Assembly: GCA_934096125.1 (NCBI GenBank)
Contig: CAKOLB010000005.1
Span: 1-64,000, forward strand
Direction: 5' to 3'
Origin: an uncultured Bacilli bacterium
GTDB lineage: Bacteria > Bacillota_I > Bacilli_A > RF39 > UBA660
DNA: 64,000 nt
Below, piece after piece: positions 34,863-42,676 of the stretch (position 1 is its first letter; every line of letters starts with the position of its first letter). Below the pieces are notes generated by a model that searched no databases, was not told the origin of the DNA, and saw only the letters and a list, made by a program, of their open reading frames with translations. Made by a program: the position numbers and the translations under genes.

Positions 34863-36308
34863 TTATTTTTTAAATTTATATTTAGTTGGGGCAGAAGGTT
34901 CAATCAAGTTCGAATCTAATAGTAAAGCAACTATTTCTGATGCCCTGGATTTTTTTACATTAAATATTTCAGCAACATCTTCCCATTTAAAATCATATTG
35001 ATAACCAAACTTATCAAACAATTTTTGAATTTTATCATGAGTACTTTTAGTTACATTCATTGGAAGATTTTTATGTAATTTAATTACAAAATAATCTTCG
35101 TCGCTAACAACATTTCCACTCATAACCGGACTTTTTTCACTACTAATCGGACTTTTTTTAATATAATTTTTATTTGGAAAAATTACTTTAAATGAAGAAA
35201 CATCAGAATTAAATATTGGTTTAACATCATAATCGCTATATGATTCAACTATTCTGGTTAATCCACTTCCTCTACGCTCCATAAAATGTAATCTATTAAA
35301 TATATCTGATATAACCCTATTTCTTCTCATTGAAGAAATTTTAGTTATATCTAAATTTTGAACAAAACTACCATCAATCATTCCACCAGGAGATGTTATT
35401 TCTAATCTATTATCATATATATCAATATGGATTTCAGAACCAACTATTTGATAATCTCTATGAATAATAGCATTAACAATAGCTTCACGAATTGCTCTAA
35501 CAGGATAATCTTCTACTTCTATTCTTTTCATGCCTTTAATTTCCCAACCAATTCTAGAATGGTTTTTAATAAAAACTTCAGCATTTTCTAAAAGTGAAAT
35601 AATACTACCATTATATTCTTTGTCATCAATGGCATCCCCATCAATAGAGCCCTTAACTAAACCTTTCCACCTAGTACAAAATATCCTCGATTGAATTAAT
35701 AGACCTTGATCTGATAAAAGCAAACCTGCATTTGTAACTTTTTTATCCTTCGTTATTAATTCTAATGATATATAATCCTTATCTTTATTCAATTCTCTTC
35801 CGGTTTCACTTTTTAGTGACGCATTCAATAAAGTGAAACTTACATCGGAAACATCATACTTACTTGGTAATTCATCAAAAGTTGTATTCTGTCCCTTTAA
35901 AATCAATCCATCTAATATATGTTTAGGAGTAGATATTGATTGATTTCCAGCTCGAACAAAAGCCTCTTTTCTTCCATCACCATTGTAATAATATGGAGTT
36001 CTAGGACCATCTCCTACTTTTACTTCCATAAAATCTTTATTATTTTCTTTAAAGGTTTTTAATTCATATCGTGGAAGTGGAGTAATTTTATCATTTATTA
36101 ATTCAGACACTTTTTCTGAATCTTTAATTATATTATCTAATCCAACTGGCTCTCTATCCACATCTCTTACACCAAATAGCAATATTCCACCATTTGAATT
36201 AGCAAATGCAGAAACTGATTTAAGCCAACTCTTAGATTTATTATATTCTACTTTTTCTTTAAATTCTATATTAGAGCTTTCTACTTTTTCATAATCTTTT
36301 AATTGCAT
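34863..36308 (-). CDS. AlbA_2/HATPase_c_4 regulator (Schlafen AlbA-type)
   Basis: 481 residues. An N-terminal AlbA_2 (divergent Schlafen-like) domain (ESSNIEFKEKV, FANSNGGILLFGV), a linker, an HATPase_c_4 region (REAIVNAIIHRDYQ, IEITSPGGMIDG, RRGSGLTRIVE), and a C-terminal winged helix (WEDVAEIFNVKKSRASEI). Proteins of this layout are putative transcription regulators of mobile elements. The stretch KSPISSEKSPVMSGN between ATPase and winged helix is encoded by DNA repeats that also occur in the gene's own upstream region. Start ATG behind GGAGGTG. Confidence 0.85.
   Translation of the reverse strand: MQLKDYEKVESSNIEFKEKVEYNKSKSWLKSVSAFANSNGGILLFGVRDVDREPVGLDNIIKDSEKVSELINDKITPLPRYELKTFKENNKDFMEVKVGDGPRTPYYYNGDGRKEAFVRAGNQSISTPKHILDGLILKGQNTTFDELPSKYDVSDVSFTLLNASLKSETGRELNKDKDYISLELITKDKKVTNAGLLLSDQGLLIQSRIFCTRWKGLVKGSIDGDAIDDKEYNGSIISLLENAEVFIKNHSRIGWEIKGMKRIEVEDYPVRAIREAIVNAIIHRDYQIVGSEIHIDIYDNRLEITSPGGMIDGSFVQNLDITKISSMRRNRVISDIFNRLHFMERRGSGLTRIVESYSDYDVKPIFNSDVSSFKVIFPNKNYIKKSPISSEKSPVMSGNVVSDEDYFVIKLHKNLPMNVTKSTHDKIQKLFDKFGYQYDFKWEDVAEIFNVKKSRASEIVALLLDSNLIEPSAPTKYKFKK
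35111..35157. repeat. Repeat pair inside the AlbA-type gene
   Basis: Two copies of the unit AAAAAGTCCGRTTA (minus strand), with the first extended by GAGTGGAAAT. They encode the KSP repeats and match copies at 36385-36455. Confidence 0.75.
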
Positions 36309-36347
36309 ATAACACCTCCATTTACAATCATTTATTATACATTATTT

Positions 36348-36375
36348 TTTATATTTTTTTGTCTATATATATCAA
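36348..36375 (-). promoter_or_regulatory. Promoter of the AlbA-type gene
   Basis: TTGATA (36370-36375) and TATAAA (36348-36353) with a 16-bp spacer. A second possible -10, TATAAT, lies at 36334-36339 with poorer spacing. The two upstream repeats lie 10-85 bp beyond the -35. Confidence 0.55.
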
Positions 36376-36384
36376 ATCAATTAA

Positions 36385-36455
36385 ATTTCCATATAAAATC
36401 GGACTTTTTAACGAATAGTAATTAAAATTTCCACTTCTAACCGGACTTTTTTTTA
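36385..36455. repeat. Repeat pair upstream of the AlbA-type gene
   Basis: Two copies, 43 bp apart, of AAAAAGTCCGRTT followed by a GGAAAT tail. The distal copy matches 19 of 21 bases of the copy within the coding sequence at 35111. They lie between the recombinase stop and the promoter. Confidence 0.75.
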
Positions 36456-36473
36456 ATCTACTACAGCCTTCAA

Positions 36474-37904
36474 TTAAAATGTAACACTCTCTATCATTAC
36501 ATCATTTCCTTCCTTTCTTACTTTTATTTCTTTAACAAATCTTTCTAGAAACATCTTTTTTTCGTGATTGTTTAAATGAATAAAATTATTTTTTAAATTA
36601 ACTATAACTTCTTTAATAATTTCTTCATTAGTTAGATCTTCTTCATTAGAATATTTATTAATTTTATCTAACTCATTATTTAACACTTCTAATTTGGAAT
36701 CAATTACACTTTTTACTTCTTTAAAAGTATCATAATCAATTTCATCAGTACTAAATAATTCTGTCATATCTTTTTTCTTTTTATTTAATTTGCGGGTTTG
36801 TTCTTGTAAATCTATAGTTTCATTGTTTTCTATTATTTTTTTTTCTTTCTTTAAAATACTTTTATCAAATTCTAAATTTTTAATATTCTCTAAATAATTA
36901 ATAAATGCATTTTCTATTTTAATATGAGAAAATCCTGGAGCATTACAGCTATTGTTGTTATGCCCATTACACTGATAAGTAATATATTTTTTGCCACTTT
37001 GAAGTTGTTGCCTAGCATGATATTTTCCTCCACATAAACTACATCTTAATACTCTAAAATAATAGGTATCATCAGAAGAGTATTTCTTGTTATGAAATTT
37101 CTTTCTTTTCTTCATCAGATTGCTAACACTATTAAATAAGTCATCATTAATAATAGGTGTTATGTTTTTACCACTTACTTCAAAGCCATTTTTTCTTCCT
37201 ACTCCATACCTTACATTGCCAATATAAAGAGGATTAGTAAGTATCGAATAAATAGTTGACTGATTCCAATGCCCCCCTCTTTTAGTTGGTACATTTAAAT
37301 CTTTTAACTTTTTAGCAATTTTAACCATAGATTCGCCATCTAAATACCAATTAAATATTTTCTTAACATAAATTGCTTCATTTTTATTAACTTTAAGCTT
37401 TCCTTTACCAACTAAATAATCATAACCAAAAACGCCATTACAATTAGTATAATTACCTTCTTTAGTTTTTTGTTCATATCCAAAAGTAACTCTTTCTGCT
37501 AAATTTTCTCTTTCAAATTCTGCAAATATTCCAATAATCTTAACAAACATTCTTCCAACAGCATTTGAAGTATCTATTTTTTCTGTTTGAGAGTTAAAAG
37601 TACAATTATGACTATCAAATAATTCTATTAAATAAATAAGGTCTTTAACACTTCTAGTAAGTCTATCTAATTTGTATATTAGAACGTTTTCTATTTTTCC
37701 TTTCTTTACATCTTCAATTAATCTTGATACTTCTTTCCTATCAGTTAAATTTTTACCACTTATACCATCATCAACATAGTAATCTACTATATCCCAATCG
37801 TTACTTTCAGCATATTTAGTTAATTTATCTTTTTGAGCATGAATACTAAATCCTTCAGTAGCTTGTTCTTCAGTAGATACCCTGCAATAAATTGCTGTTT
37901 GCAT
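36474..37904 (-). CDS. Large serine recombinase
   Basis: 476 residues. Resolvase catalytic domain with the nucleophile Ser in YCRVSTEEQ (residue ~9), the Arg of YKLDRLTRS, and FAEFERENLAERV. A recombinase domain (NGVFGYDYLV to WYLDGESMVKIAKKL, RGGHWNQSTIYSILTNPLYIG) and zinc ribbon (CSLCGGKYHAR, CNGHNNNSC) follow, then a coiled coil (about 345-415). It should integrate and, with a directionality factor, excise the element. The att sites at both ends and its place at the element end fit that role. Confidence 0.95.
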   Translation of the reverse strand: MQTAIYCRVSTEEQATEGFSIHAQKDKLTKYAESNDWDIVDYYVDDGISGKNLTDRKEVSRLIEDVKKGKIENVLIYKLDRLTRSVKDLIYLIELFDSHNCTFNSQTEKIDTSNAVGRMFVKIIGIFAEFERENLAERVTFGYEQKTKEGNYTNCNGVFGYDYLVGKGKLKVNKNEAIYVKKIFNWYLDGESMVKIAKKLKDLNVPTKRGGHWNQSTIYSILTNPLYIGNVRYGVGRKNGFEVSGKNITPIINDDLFNSVSNLMKKRKKFHNKKYSSDDTYYFRVLRCSLCGGKYHARQQLQSGKKYITYQCNGHNNNSCNAPGFSHIKIENAFINYLENIKNLEFDKSILKKEKKIIENNETIDLQEQTRKLNKKKKDMTELFSTDEIDYDTFKEVKSVIDSKLEVLNNELDKINKYSNEEDLTNEEIIKEVIVNLKNNFIHLNNHEKKMFLERFVKEIKVRKEGNDVMIESVTF

Positions 37905-37923
37905 AAGTTAATATCACTCCTTC

Positions 37924-38028
37924 CTAATTAGAAGCAATACCTTTCCTTTCACTTAAAATTTTTGGAACACTAGTATTTAAGAAAAACTTCATAATCTCTA
38001 AACTAATGTTTTTAGATAAACAAGTCAT
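37924..38028 (-). CDS. 34-residue ORF upstream of the recombinase
   Basis: ATG at 38028 has the ribosome site GGAGG six to eight bases upstream and encodes MTCLSKNISLEIMKFFLNTS followed by VPKILSERKGIASN. It ends 20 bp before the recombinase start and would be co-transcribed. Size and position fit a recombination directionality factor or a leader peptide; no homology can be claimed. Confidence 0.55.
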   Translation of the reverse strand: MTCLSKNISLEIMKFFLNTSVPKILSERKGIASN

Positions 38029-38062
38029 TATCGGGCCTCCTTTTTTCTAACTCATTCATCTA

Positions 38063-38068
38063 ATTATA
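38063..38068 (-). promoter_or_regulatory. -10 element for the recombinase unit
   Basis: TATAAT on the minus strand 35 bp upstream of the small ORF. The -35 is weak. About 125 bp separate it from the attachment core. Confidence 0.45.
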
Positions 38069-38215
38069 CGATTATGTTATTCAAATATTCCAAAGCACTA
38101 TAGTATTATTCACTTACAAACAAATTTATTTTGTATGTTAGTTTTTGATAAAACCCTTATTTATAAATAAAAAATACTATAGTAATTTTTCACTATAGCA
38201 TTTTAAGTATACGAC

Positions 38216-38226
38216 TTTATTTGTAT
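38216..38226. repeat. Right attachment-site core repeat
   Basis: Second copy of TTTATTTGTAT. Inside the element the arm CTATAGCA (38193-38200) is the exact complement of the arm at the left end. Confidence 0.9.
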
Positions 38227-38839
38227 TAACAAGCCAAGTTTTACTTCCATCATTTTTCTCTAAATAATCTTCATAAGTACTAGTAAACTCTAATATTTTT
38301 GGATGTTTTAAAAGTTCTCTAGCAATAATAGCCATGTCCCTTGCCGTAGAATAATGATTTTCAGCATCTAAACCATGGGGATTAACAAAATGAGTACTAG
38401 TTGCTCCAATTTCAGCTAATCTTTTATTTACCATTTCAACAAAGTTTTCTGTTGTTCCTCCAACTTTTTCACTAAGAGCTACCACTGCATCATTACCGCT
38501 GGCAATCGCTACACTTTTTAAAAGGTCATGAACACTATAACTTTCTCCAGCTTCCAAGAATACTTGACTTCCACCCATATTAGCAGCTTCCTCGCTAATT
38601 GTAACCTTATCTGTGAGTTTTAAATTTCCTTTATCTATTTCTTCCATAATAATGAGCATGCTAGCAAGTTTTGTCATAGAGGCTGGCGCTAGTTTTTCAT
38701 CAGCATTTTTTTCATACAAGACTTTTCCTGTACTATTTTCAATCAGTATTGCACTCTTAGCATTTTCGGCCAAATCAACTTCTGCGAAAACACCTGGAAT
38801 GCCTAATATTAAACTTAAAACAATTAAAAATTTCTTCAT
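38216..38839 (-). pseudogene. 5' part of the interrupted D-Ala-D-Ala carboxypeptidase gene
   Basis: About 208 codons before the repeat. It has a signal peptide (MKKFLIVLSLILGIPGVFA), the SxxK motif in PASMTKLAS (acyl-enzyme Ser), SGN in AIASGNDAVVAL, and the conserved FVNPHGLDAENHYSTARDMA. The frame then runs into the element and stops after twelve foreign codons at 38177. The third motif, KTG, is at the other side of the element. The truncated product cannot be active. ATG 38839 has AGGTGTG upstream. DacF-type enzymes trim pentapeptides in wall or spore cortex. Confidence 0.92.
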
Positions 38840-38877
38840 AATCACACCTATTAAAAATGTATGTGTATTAATTTTTT

Positions 38878-39325
38878 TTATGAAAAAACAAAAAAATAGA
38901 TATAACAGTAATTAATATAAGTAGGATAAAGAAGATAAATTTTACTTAGAATTATTATATAATTTCGATTTAACCAACGAAGTTGTTTTTCTAATAATAT
39001 CATATATTTTGTATCAGACTTAAGATAGCTCTTTTTATGTAAATTTATTTTTATTATATTTTTTTCTATTACTGGTAACATATTATTAAAATTTATTGCC
39101 CCTAGTTTTCCATTATCTATTTTCAAAAAATCTAGTTTTGTTTTAAGTTTTAGGTTTTGGACTAGATAATGGAGCAAAATACATAAATACATCTATAGCA
39201 AATAAAACTCCAACGAAAGGCCTTAATTTTTTTTCATTATAATTGTAAGGTACTTTTTTATCAAATTCTCTTAAATAATTACAATAATCTTTATCTAATC
39301 TAACTAAATATAACTCTTTAAACCT
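38878..39325 (-). pseudogene. ToxN/AbiQ-type toxin relic
   Basis: Frame one: FKELYLVRLDKDYCNYLREF, DKKVPYNYNEKKLRPFVGV, YFAPLSSPKPKT then TAA at 39143. Frame two resumes with DFLKIDNGKLGAINFNNMLP and LLEKQLRWLNRN. These are the hallmarks of the ToxN/AbiQ/TenpN endoribonuclease of type III toxin-antitoxin systems (YFAPLSSPK, GAINFNNM, LLEKQLxWLN). No start codon precedes the first segment, and a frameshift separates the parts, so it is non-functional. Its upstream RNA element is still visible at 39358-39426. Confidence 0.8.
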
Positions 39326-39357
39326 CTAAGCTGTATTATATATTAATTTGCACAATA

Positions 39358-39381
39358 AAACTAGAGTTTGCTCTCTAGTTT
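39358..39381 (-). terminator. Terminator between antitoxin RNA and toxin relic
   Basis: AAACTAGAG/CTCTAGTTT hairpin. On the minus strand it ends in TTTTATTG. Type III loci have such a partial terminator between the RNA repeats and the toxin gene. T residues follow on the + strand too. Confidence 0.7.
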
Positions 39382-39382
39382 C

Positions 39383-39426
39383 CTTTTTTTCGTTCCCTGT
39401 TGTGGTCGGGATCACCACTTTTTTAT
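39383..39426 (-). ncRNA. ToxI-like pseudoknot repeat (type III antitoxin relic)
   Basis: On the minus strand: stem GTGGT/ACCAC enclosing GATCCCG, whose TCCC can pair with the GGGA that follows, an H-type pseudoknot. A-rich linkers lie at both sides (AAAAAAG before, AAAAAAAGG after), giving one full unit of about 35 nt and the start of a second. ToxI antitoxins are tandem 34-36-nt pseudoknots containing GGUGAU in the same place. Only one unit remains here. Confidence 0.65.
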
Positions 39427-39528
39427 TACACTTTTTTTAAATGCAATAATAATATACTACTATATTTGCTATAAGACAATTAAGTAGTACACTATTATTA
39501 TATTAAATATTTAATTTTTATACTAATT

Positions 39529-39825
39529 TTATAAAACTTCTTTAACGATATTTTTTATCTGCTTTATATCCTGCATCTTTAATACTTGGTATAGTTTTTG
39601 TGATTTTTCATATAAGTGTAGTTTGTCTTCATAGTCTAATAACTTTTGGCTAGTCTTACTTATGATGTTGCCAACATAGCTTTTAGAGACATGGCCTAAA
39701 TCAGCGATTTCTTGCAAGCTTAAATTTTCCTCATAATAAAGAGAGTAATATTTTTGATTTGTTTCACTTAAAAGGTTTCGATAAATATTTAAAAGTTCTC
39801 CGCAGTAGACAAAATCTTTCATCAT
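39529..39825 (-). CDS. ylxM: YlxM-family signal recognition particle-associated protein
   Basis: 98 residues. Helix-turn-helix protein of the sigma-4-like YlxM/p13 group: YYSLYYEENLSLQEIADLG and HVSKSYVGNIISKT. YlxM associates with the SRP genes ftsY and ffh. It overlaps the TGA of ftsY through ATGA, so it is translationally coupled. Length is a little shorter than usual. Confidence 0.88.
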   Translation of the reverse strand: MMKDFVYCGELLNIYRNLLSETNQKYYSLYYEENLSLQEIADLGHVSKSYVGNIISKTSQKLLDYEDKLHLYEKSQKLYQVLKMQDIKQIKNIVKEVL

Positions 39826-40808
39826 AACAAGTCCTTAAATAAACCATAGATATAATTTTCAATATCGAAAGTAATTAAGTCTGTCATTTGCTCACCAAGA
39901 CCTACAAATTTAACAGGGATTTTTACCTCTTCTTTTATTGCAAGAACTATTCCGCCTTTTGCAGTACCATCAAGTTTAGTTAAAACTATTCCAGTAATAT
40001 TAGTTATTTCTTTAAAAGCGTTAGCTTGCATAATACCATTTTGGCCGGTAGTGGCATCAATTACCAGTAAAGTTTCATGAGGTGCACCTGGAACTAACTT
40101 TCCAATTACCTTGTTTATTTTTTCCAGTTCTTTCATTAGATTGATTTTATTATGTAGTCTTCCTGCCGTGTCGATTAAAACTATATCAGCTTTTTCTTCT
40201 TCTGCTTTTTTAAGACCATCATAAATTACTCCAGCGGGGTCAATATTTTCAGTGCCATAAAACAAACTCCCTGTTCGCTCTGCCCAAATTTCTAATTGTT
40301 TAACTGCGCCTGCTCTAAAGGTATCACCCGCAATAAGCATTACTTTCTTACCTTCTTCTTTATATTTATGAGCTAGTTTAGCAATTGTGGTTGTTTTTCC
40401 AACGCCATTTACTCCAACCATTAAAATCACAGTTGGACCAGATGGGGCCATATTTATTTTGTCTGTTAAAGATTCATTGTTAACATAGATGATAAAAAGC
40501 TCATCTACAATTACTTCATTTAAATATTTTGTATCAGTAATATGCTCACTTTTAACTCTTTTTCGAAGCCGTTCCATAAAGTTCATCACTGTGTTTACAC
40601 CAATGTCGGCCATAATTAAGATATTTTCAAGTTCTTCAAAATACTCTTCATTAACCTTATTATATTTAATACCAAGCATACTTAACTTAGAAACAAATTC
40701 TTGACGAGATTTTTCTAAGCCCTCATCATATTTTTGAATGTTTTCATCAACTTTTTTTGTTTCTTCTTTATTTGTGATTATTTTTTTTAATTTATCGAAT
40801 AAACCCAT
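39822..40808 (-). CDS. ftsY: Signal recognition particle receptor
   Basis: 328 residues. SRP GTPase: NG domain with P-loop VGVNGVGKTTTIAKLA, DTFRAGAVKQLEIWA, DTAGRLHNK, and TKLDGTAKGG. A short charged A-region precedes it. It receives SRP-ribosome complexes at the membrane. The stop is TGA in an ATGA overlap with ylxM, clear evidence that TGA is stop in this genome. AGGAGG precedes the ATG. Confidence 0.96.
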   Translation of the reverse strand: MGLFDKLKKIITNKEETKKVDENIQKYDEGLEKSRQEFVSKLSMLGIKYNKVNEEYFEELENILIMADIGVNTVMNFMERLRKRVKSEHITDTKYLNEVIVDELFIIYVNNESLTDKINMAPSGPTVILMVGVNGVGKTTTIAKLAHKYKEEGKKVMLIAGDTFRAGAVKQLEIWAERTGSLFYGTENIDPAGVIYDGLKKAEEEKADIVLIDTAGRLHNKINLMKELEKINKVIGKLVPGAPHETLLVIDATTGQNGIMQANAFKEITNITGIVLTKLDGTAKGGIVLAIKEEVKIPVKFVGLGEQMTDLITFDIENYIYGLFKDLL

Positions 40809-40827
40809 GTTTTCCTCCTTTTTATCA

Positions 40828-40857
40828 ATTATATCATGGGGAATATACTTTTGACAA
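40828..40857 (-). promoter_or_regulatory. ftsY promoter
   Basis: TATAAT (40828-40833) and TTGTCA (40852-40857) with an 18-bp spacer on the minus strand. Its -35 shares five bases with the -35 of rnjA. Confidence 0.7.
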
Positions 40858-40879
40858 ATGGCCTTTTCTTTGATATAAT
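40851..40879 (+). promoter_or_regulatory. rnjA promoter
   Basis: Consensus sigma-A promoter: TTGACA (40851-40856), 17-bp spacer, TATAAT (40874-40879). A leader of about 45 nt follows. Confidence 0.85.
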
Positions 40880-40928
40880 TTATTTGTTTTGAAAAACTTT
40901 ATAAATTTTAGAAAGAAGGAATTTTTTG

Positions 40929-42602
40929 ATGAATAATAAAAATGTTGCCACTAAGGTGATTGCTTTAGGTGGCCTTGGAGAAGTTGGAAAAAATATGTAT
41001 ATCGTGGAACATAACAGTGAGATTTTAATTATTGATGCTGGGGTTATGTTTCCTGAGGAAGGATTACTTGGAGTAGATTATGTTATTCAAGATATAAGTT
41101 ACTTAAAGAAGAATGCTAAAAAAATTAAAGGACTTTTTATTACCCATGGGCATGAAGACCATATTGGAGGTATTCCCTTTTTATTGCAAGCAGTGGATAT
41201 TCCCGTTATATATACACCGAAAATTGCAAAAGATTTAATTGTTAAAAAGCTTGTTGAAAGAAATATTAAGTATGATAATTTTGAAATTATTAATCCAGAT
41301 TTAAATGTCAAGACTAAATACTTTAATATATCTTTTATTAATACAACCCACTCTATCCCAGATAGTTTTGCAATAGTTATTAAGACGCCGAATGGAACTA
41401 TATTTGAAACGGGAGACTTCAAGTTTGATTTAACTCCAGTTGGGCCAATGGCAGATATTCATAAGATGGCAAAGTTTGGTTCTGAAGGTGTAACACTTTT
41501 ACTAAGTGACTCTACTAATGCTTTAACTAGCGGTTACTCTAAAAGTGAAAGTGCTGTTGATGGAACACTAAATGATATGATATGTAAACATCATGGGAGA
41601 GTTATTATCGCAACATTTGCTTCTAATATTTACCGAATTAAACATATAGTTGAAAGTTGCCGGAAGTATAACCGAAAAATAATTGTTTTTGGAAGAAGTA
41701 TGGAAAATAGCATTGAACTTGCTATTAACAATGGACTTATTAAAGATAGAACAATCTTTATAGATGCTAATACTTCTAAAAATATGAAAAGAAATGAAGT
41801 ATGTATTTTATGTACAGGGTCACAAGGAGAACCACTAGCAGCTTTATCAAGAATAGCTAATGGACAACATAAACAAATATCACTATTAAAAGATGATTTA
41901 GTTATTTTCTCATCAAGCCCTATTCCAGGAAATGCTGAAAGCATTAATAAAATAATTAATAAGTTATATTTAAAAGGTGTTAGAGTATTTACAAATTCTG
42001 AATTTAGTGATGTTCATACTTCTGGGCATGCGAAAGAAGAAGAATTAAAATGGATGCTTAGAATTGTGAAACCTAAATATTTTATGCCAATGCATGGTGA
42101 GTATAGAATGCTTAAAAAACATGCAGAGATTGGTGTAAGTTGTGGGATTAATCCTGATAATACCTTTATTTGCGCTAATGGAGATGTTATTGAGCTTTTG
42201 AATGGAACTGTTAAAAAGGCCGGAACTGTTCAAGCTGGCGATGTATATGTTGATGGCTCAAGAGTTGGTGATATTGGTAGTGTTGTTATTAAGGACCGGA
42301 AGTTAATGAGTCAAGATGGAATACTTATTACGATTTTAAATATTAATACACTTACAAGAAAGCTTTTATTAAAGCCAAATGTTACGGCTAGAGGATTTGT
42401 TTTAGTTAATGAAAATCAAGAATTAATGCAAAAAATCGAGCGAAAGATTGCCACAGTAGTAAATGATTTTCTAAATAAATCTCCTTATAGTTATACAGAT
42501 TTAAAAAATCAAATAATTTTGGAACTACTTCCATATATTAATAACTTAACAGGTAGAAAGCCAATTATATTACCTGTTATAATGGAAGTTAACCAAGCAT
42601 AA
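40929..42602 (+). CDS. rnjA: Ribonuclease J
   Basis: 557 residues. Metallo-beta-lactamase/beta-CASP RNase with 5'-exonuclease and endonuclease activity in mRNA decay and rRNA maturation. Zinc motif THGHEDHIGG, further ligands in FETGDFKFD and MPMHGEYR, beta-CASP region SDSTNA and GSQGEP. Length matches RNase J1. The ATG at 40929 with AAGGA upstream is preferred to a TTG one codon earlier. Confidence 0.96.
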   Translation: MNNKNVATKVIALGGLGEVGKNMYIVEHNSEILIIDAGVMFPEEGLLGVDYVIQDISYLKKNAKKIKGLFITHGHEDHIGGIPFLLQAVDIPVIYTPKIAKDLIVKKLVERNIKYDNFEIINPDLNVKTKYFNISFINTTHSIPDSFAIVIKTPNGTIFETGDFKFDLTPVGPMADIHKMAKFGSEGVTLLLSDSTNALTSGYSKSESAVDGTLNDMICKHHGRVIIATFASNIYRIKHIVESCRKYNRKIIVFGRSMENSIELAINNGLIKDRTIFIDANTSKNMKRNEVCILCTGSQGEPLAALSRIANGQHKQISLLKDDLVIFSSSPIPGNAESINKIINKLYLKGVRVFTNSEFSDVHTSGHAKEEELKWMLRIVKPKYFMPMHGEYRMLKKHAEIGVSCGINPDNTFICANGDVIELLNGTVKKAGTVQAGDVYVDGSRVGDIGSVVIKDRKLMSQDGILITILNINTLTRKLLLKPNVTARGFVLVNENQELMQKIERKIATVVNDFLNKSPYSYTDLKNQIILELLPYINNLTGRKPIILPVIMEVNQA

Positions 42603-42607
42603 AAAAT

Positions 42608-42635
42608 AAACATCATTTTAAGAATGATGTTTTTC
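42608..42635 (+). terminator. rnjA terminator
   Basis: AACATCATT/AATGATGTT around TTAAG, followed by TTTTC on the + strand. Confidence 0.85.
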
Positions 42636-42643
42636 TTATAAAA

Positions 42644-42676
42644 AAAAGCAAGTATTAGAAAATGCTCTAATACTTA
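42644..42676 (-). terminator. Terminator of the GT2 gene
   Basis: AAGTATTAGA/TCTAATACTT stem overlapping the stop, then GC and eight T residues on the minus strand. Confidence 0.85.

Larger units (their letters stand above)
29023..38226. mobile_element. 9.2-kb serine-recombinase element inserted in a dac gene
   Basis: The element is bounded by the direct repeat ATACAAATAAA (minus-strand reading), copies at 29023-29033 and 38216-38226, spaced 9,193 bp. It interrupts a D-Ala-D-Ala carboxypeptidase gene between its second and third active-site motifs. It holds a large serine recombinase, a 34-residue ORF, an AlbA/HATPase regulator, a replication-type gene with in-frame TGA codons, a sigma factor and a five-gene nucleobase operon, all leftward. 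No relaxase, conjugation or capsid gene is present, so it is an integrative but not self-transmissible element. Ends joined would form a 50-bp site with inverted CTATAGCA arms. Confidence 0.92.

Noticed and set aside
29023..38226. Integrative conjugative element
   Set aside because: No relaxase, coupling protein, or type IV secretion gene is present between the repeats.
39358..39426. Ordinary rho-independent terminator pair only
   Set aside because: The GTGGT/ACCAC unit has loop-to-tail complementarity and A-rich boundaries of a ToxI repeat and sits directly before a ToxN relic, which a plain terminator would not explain.
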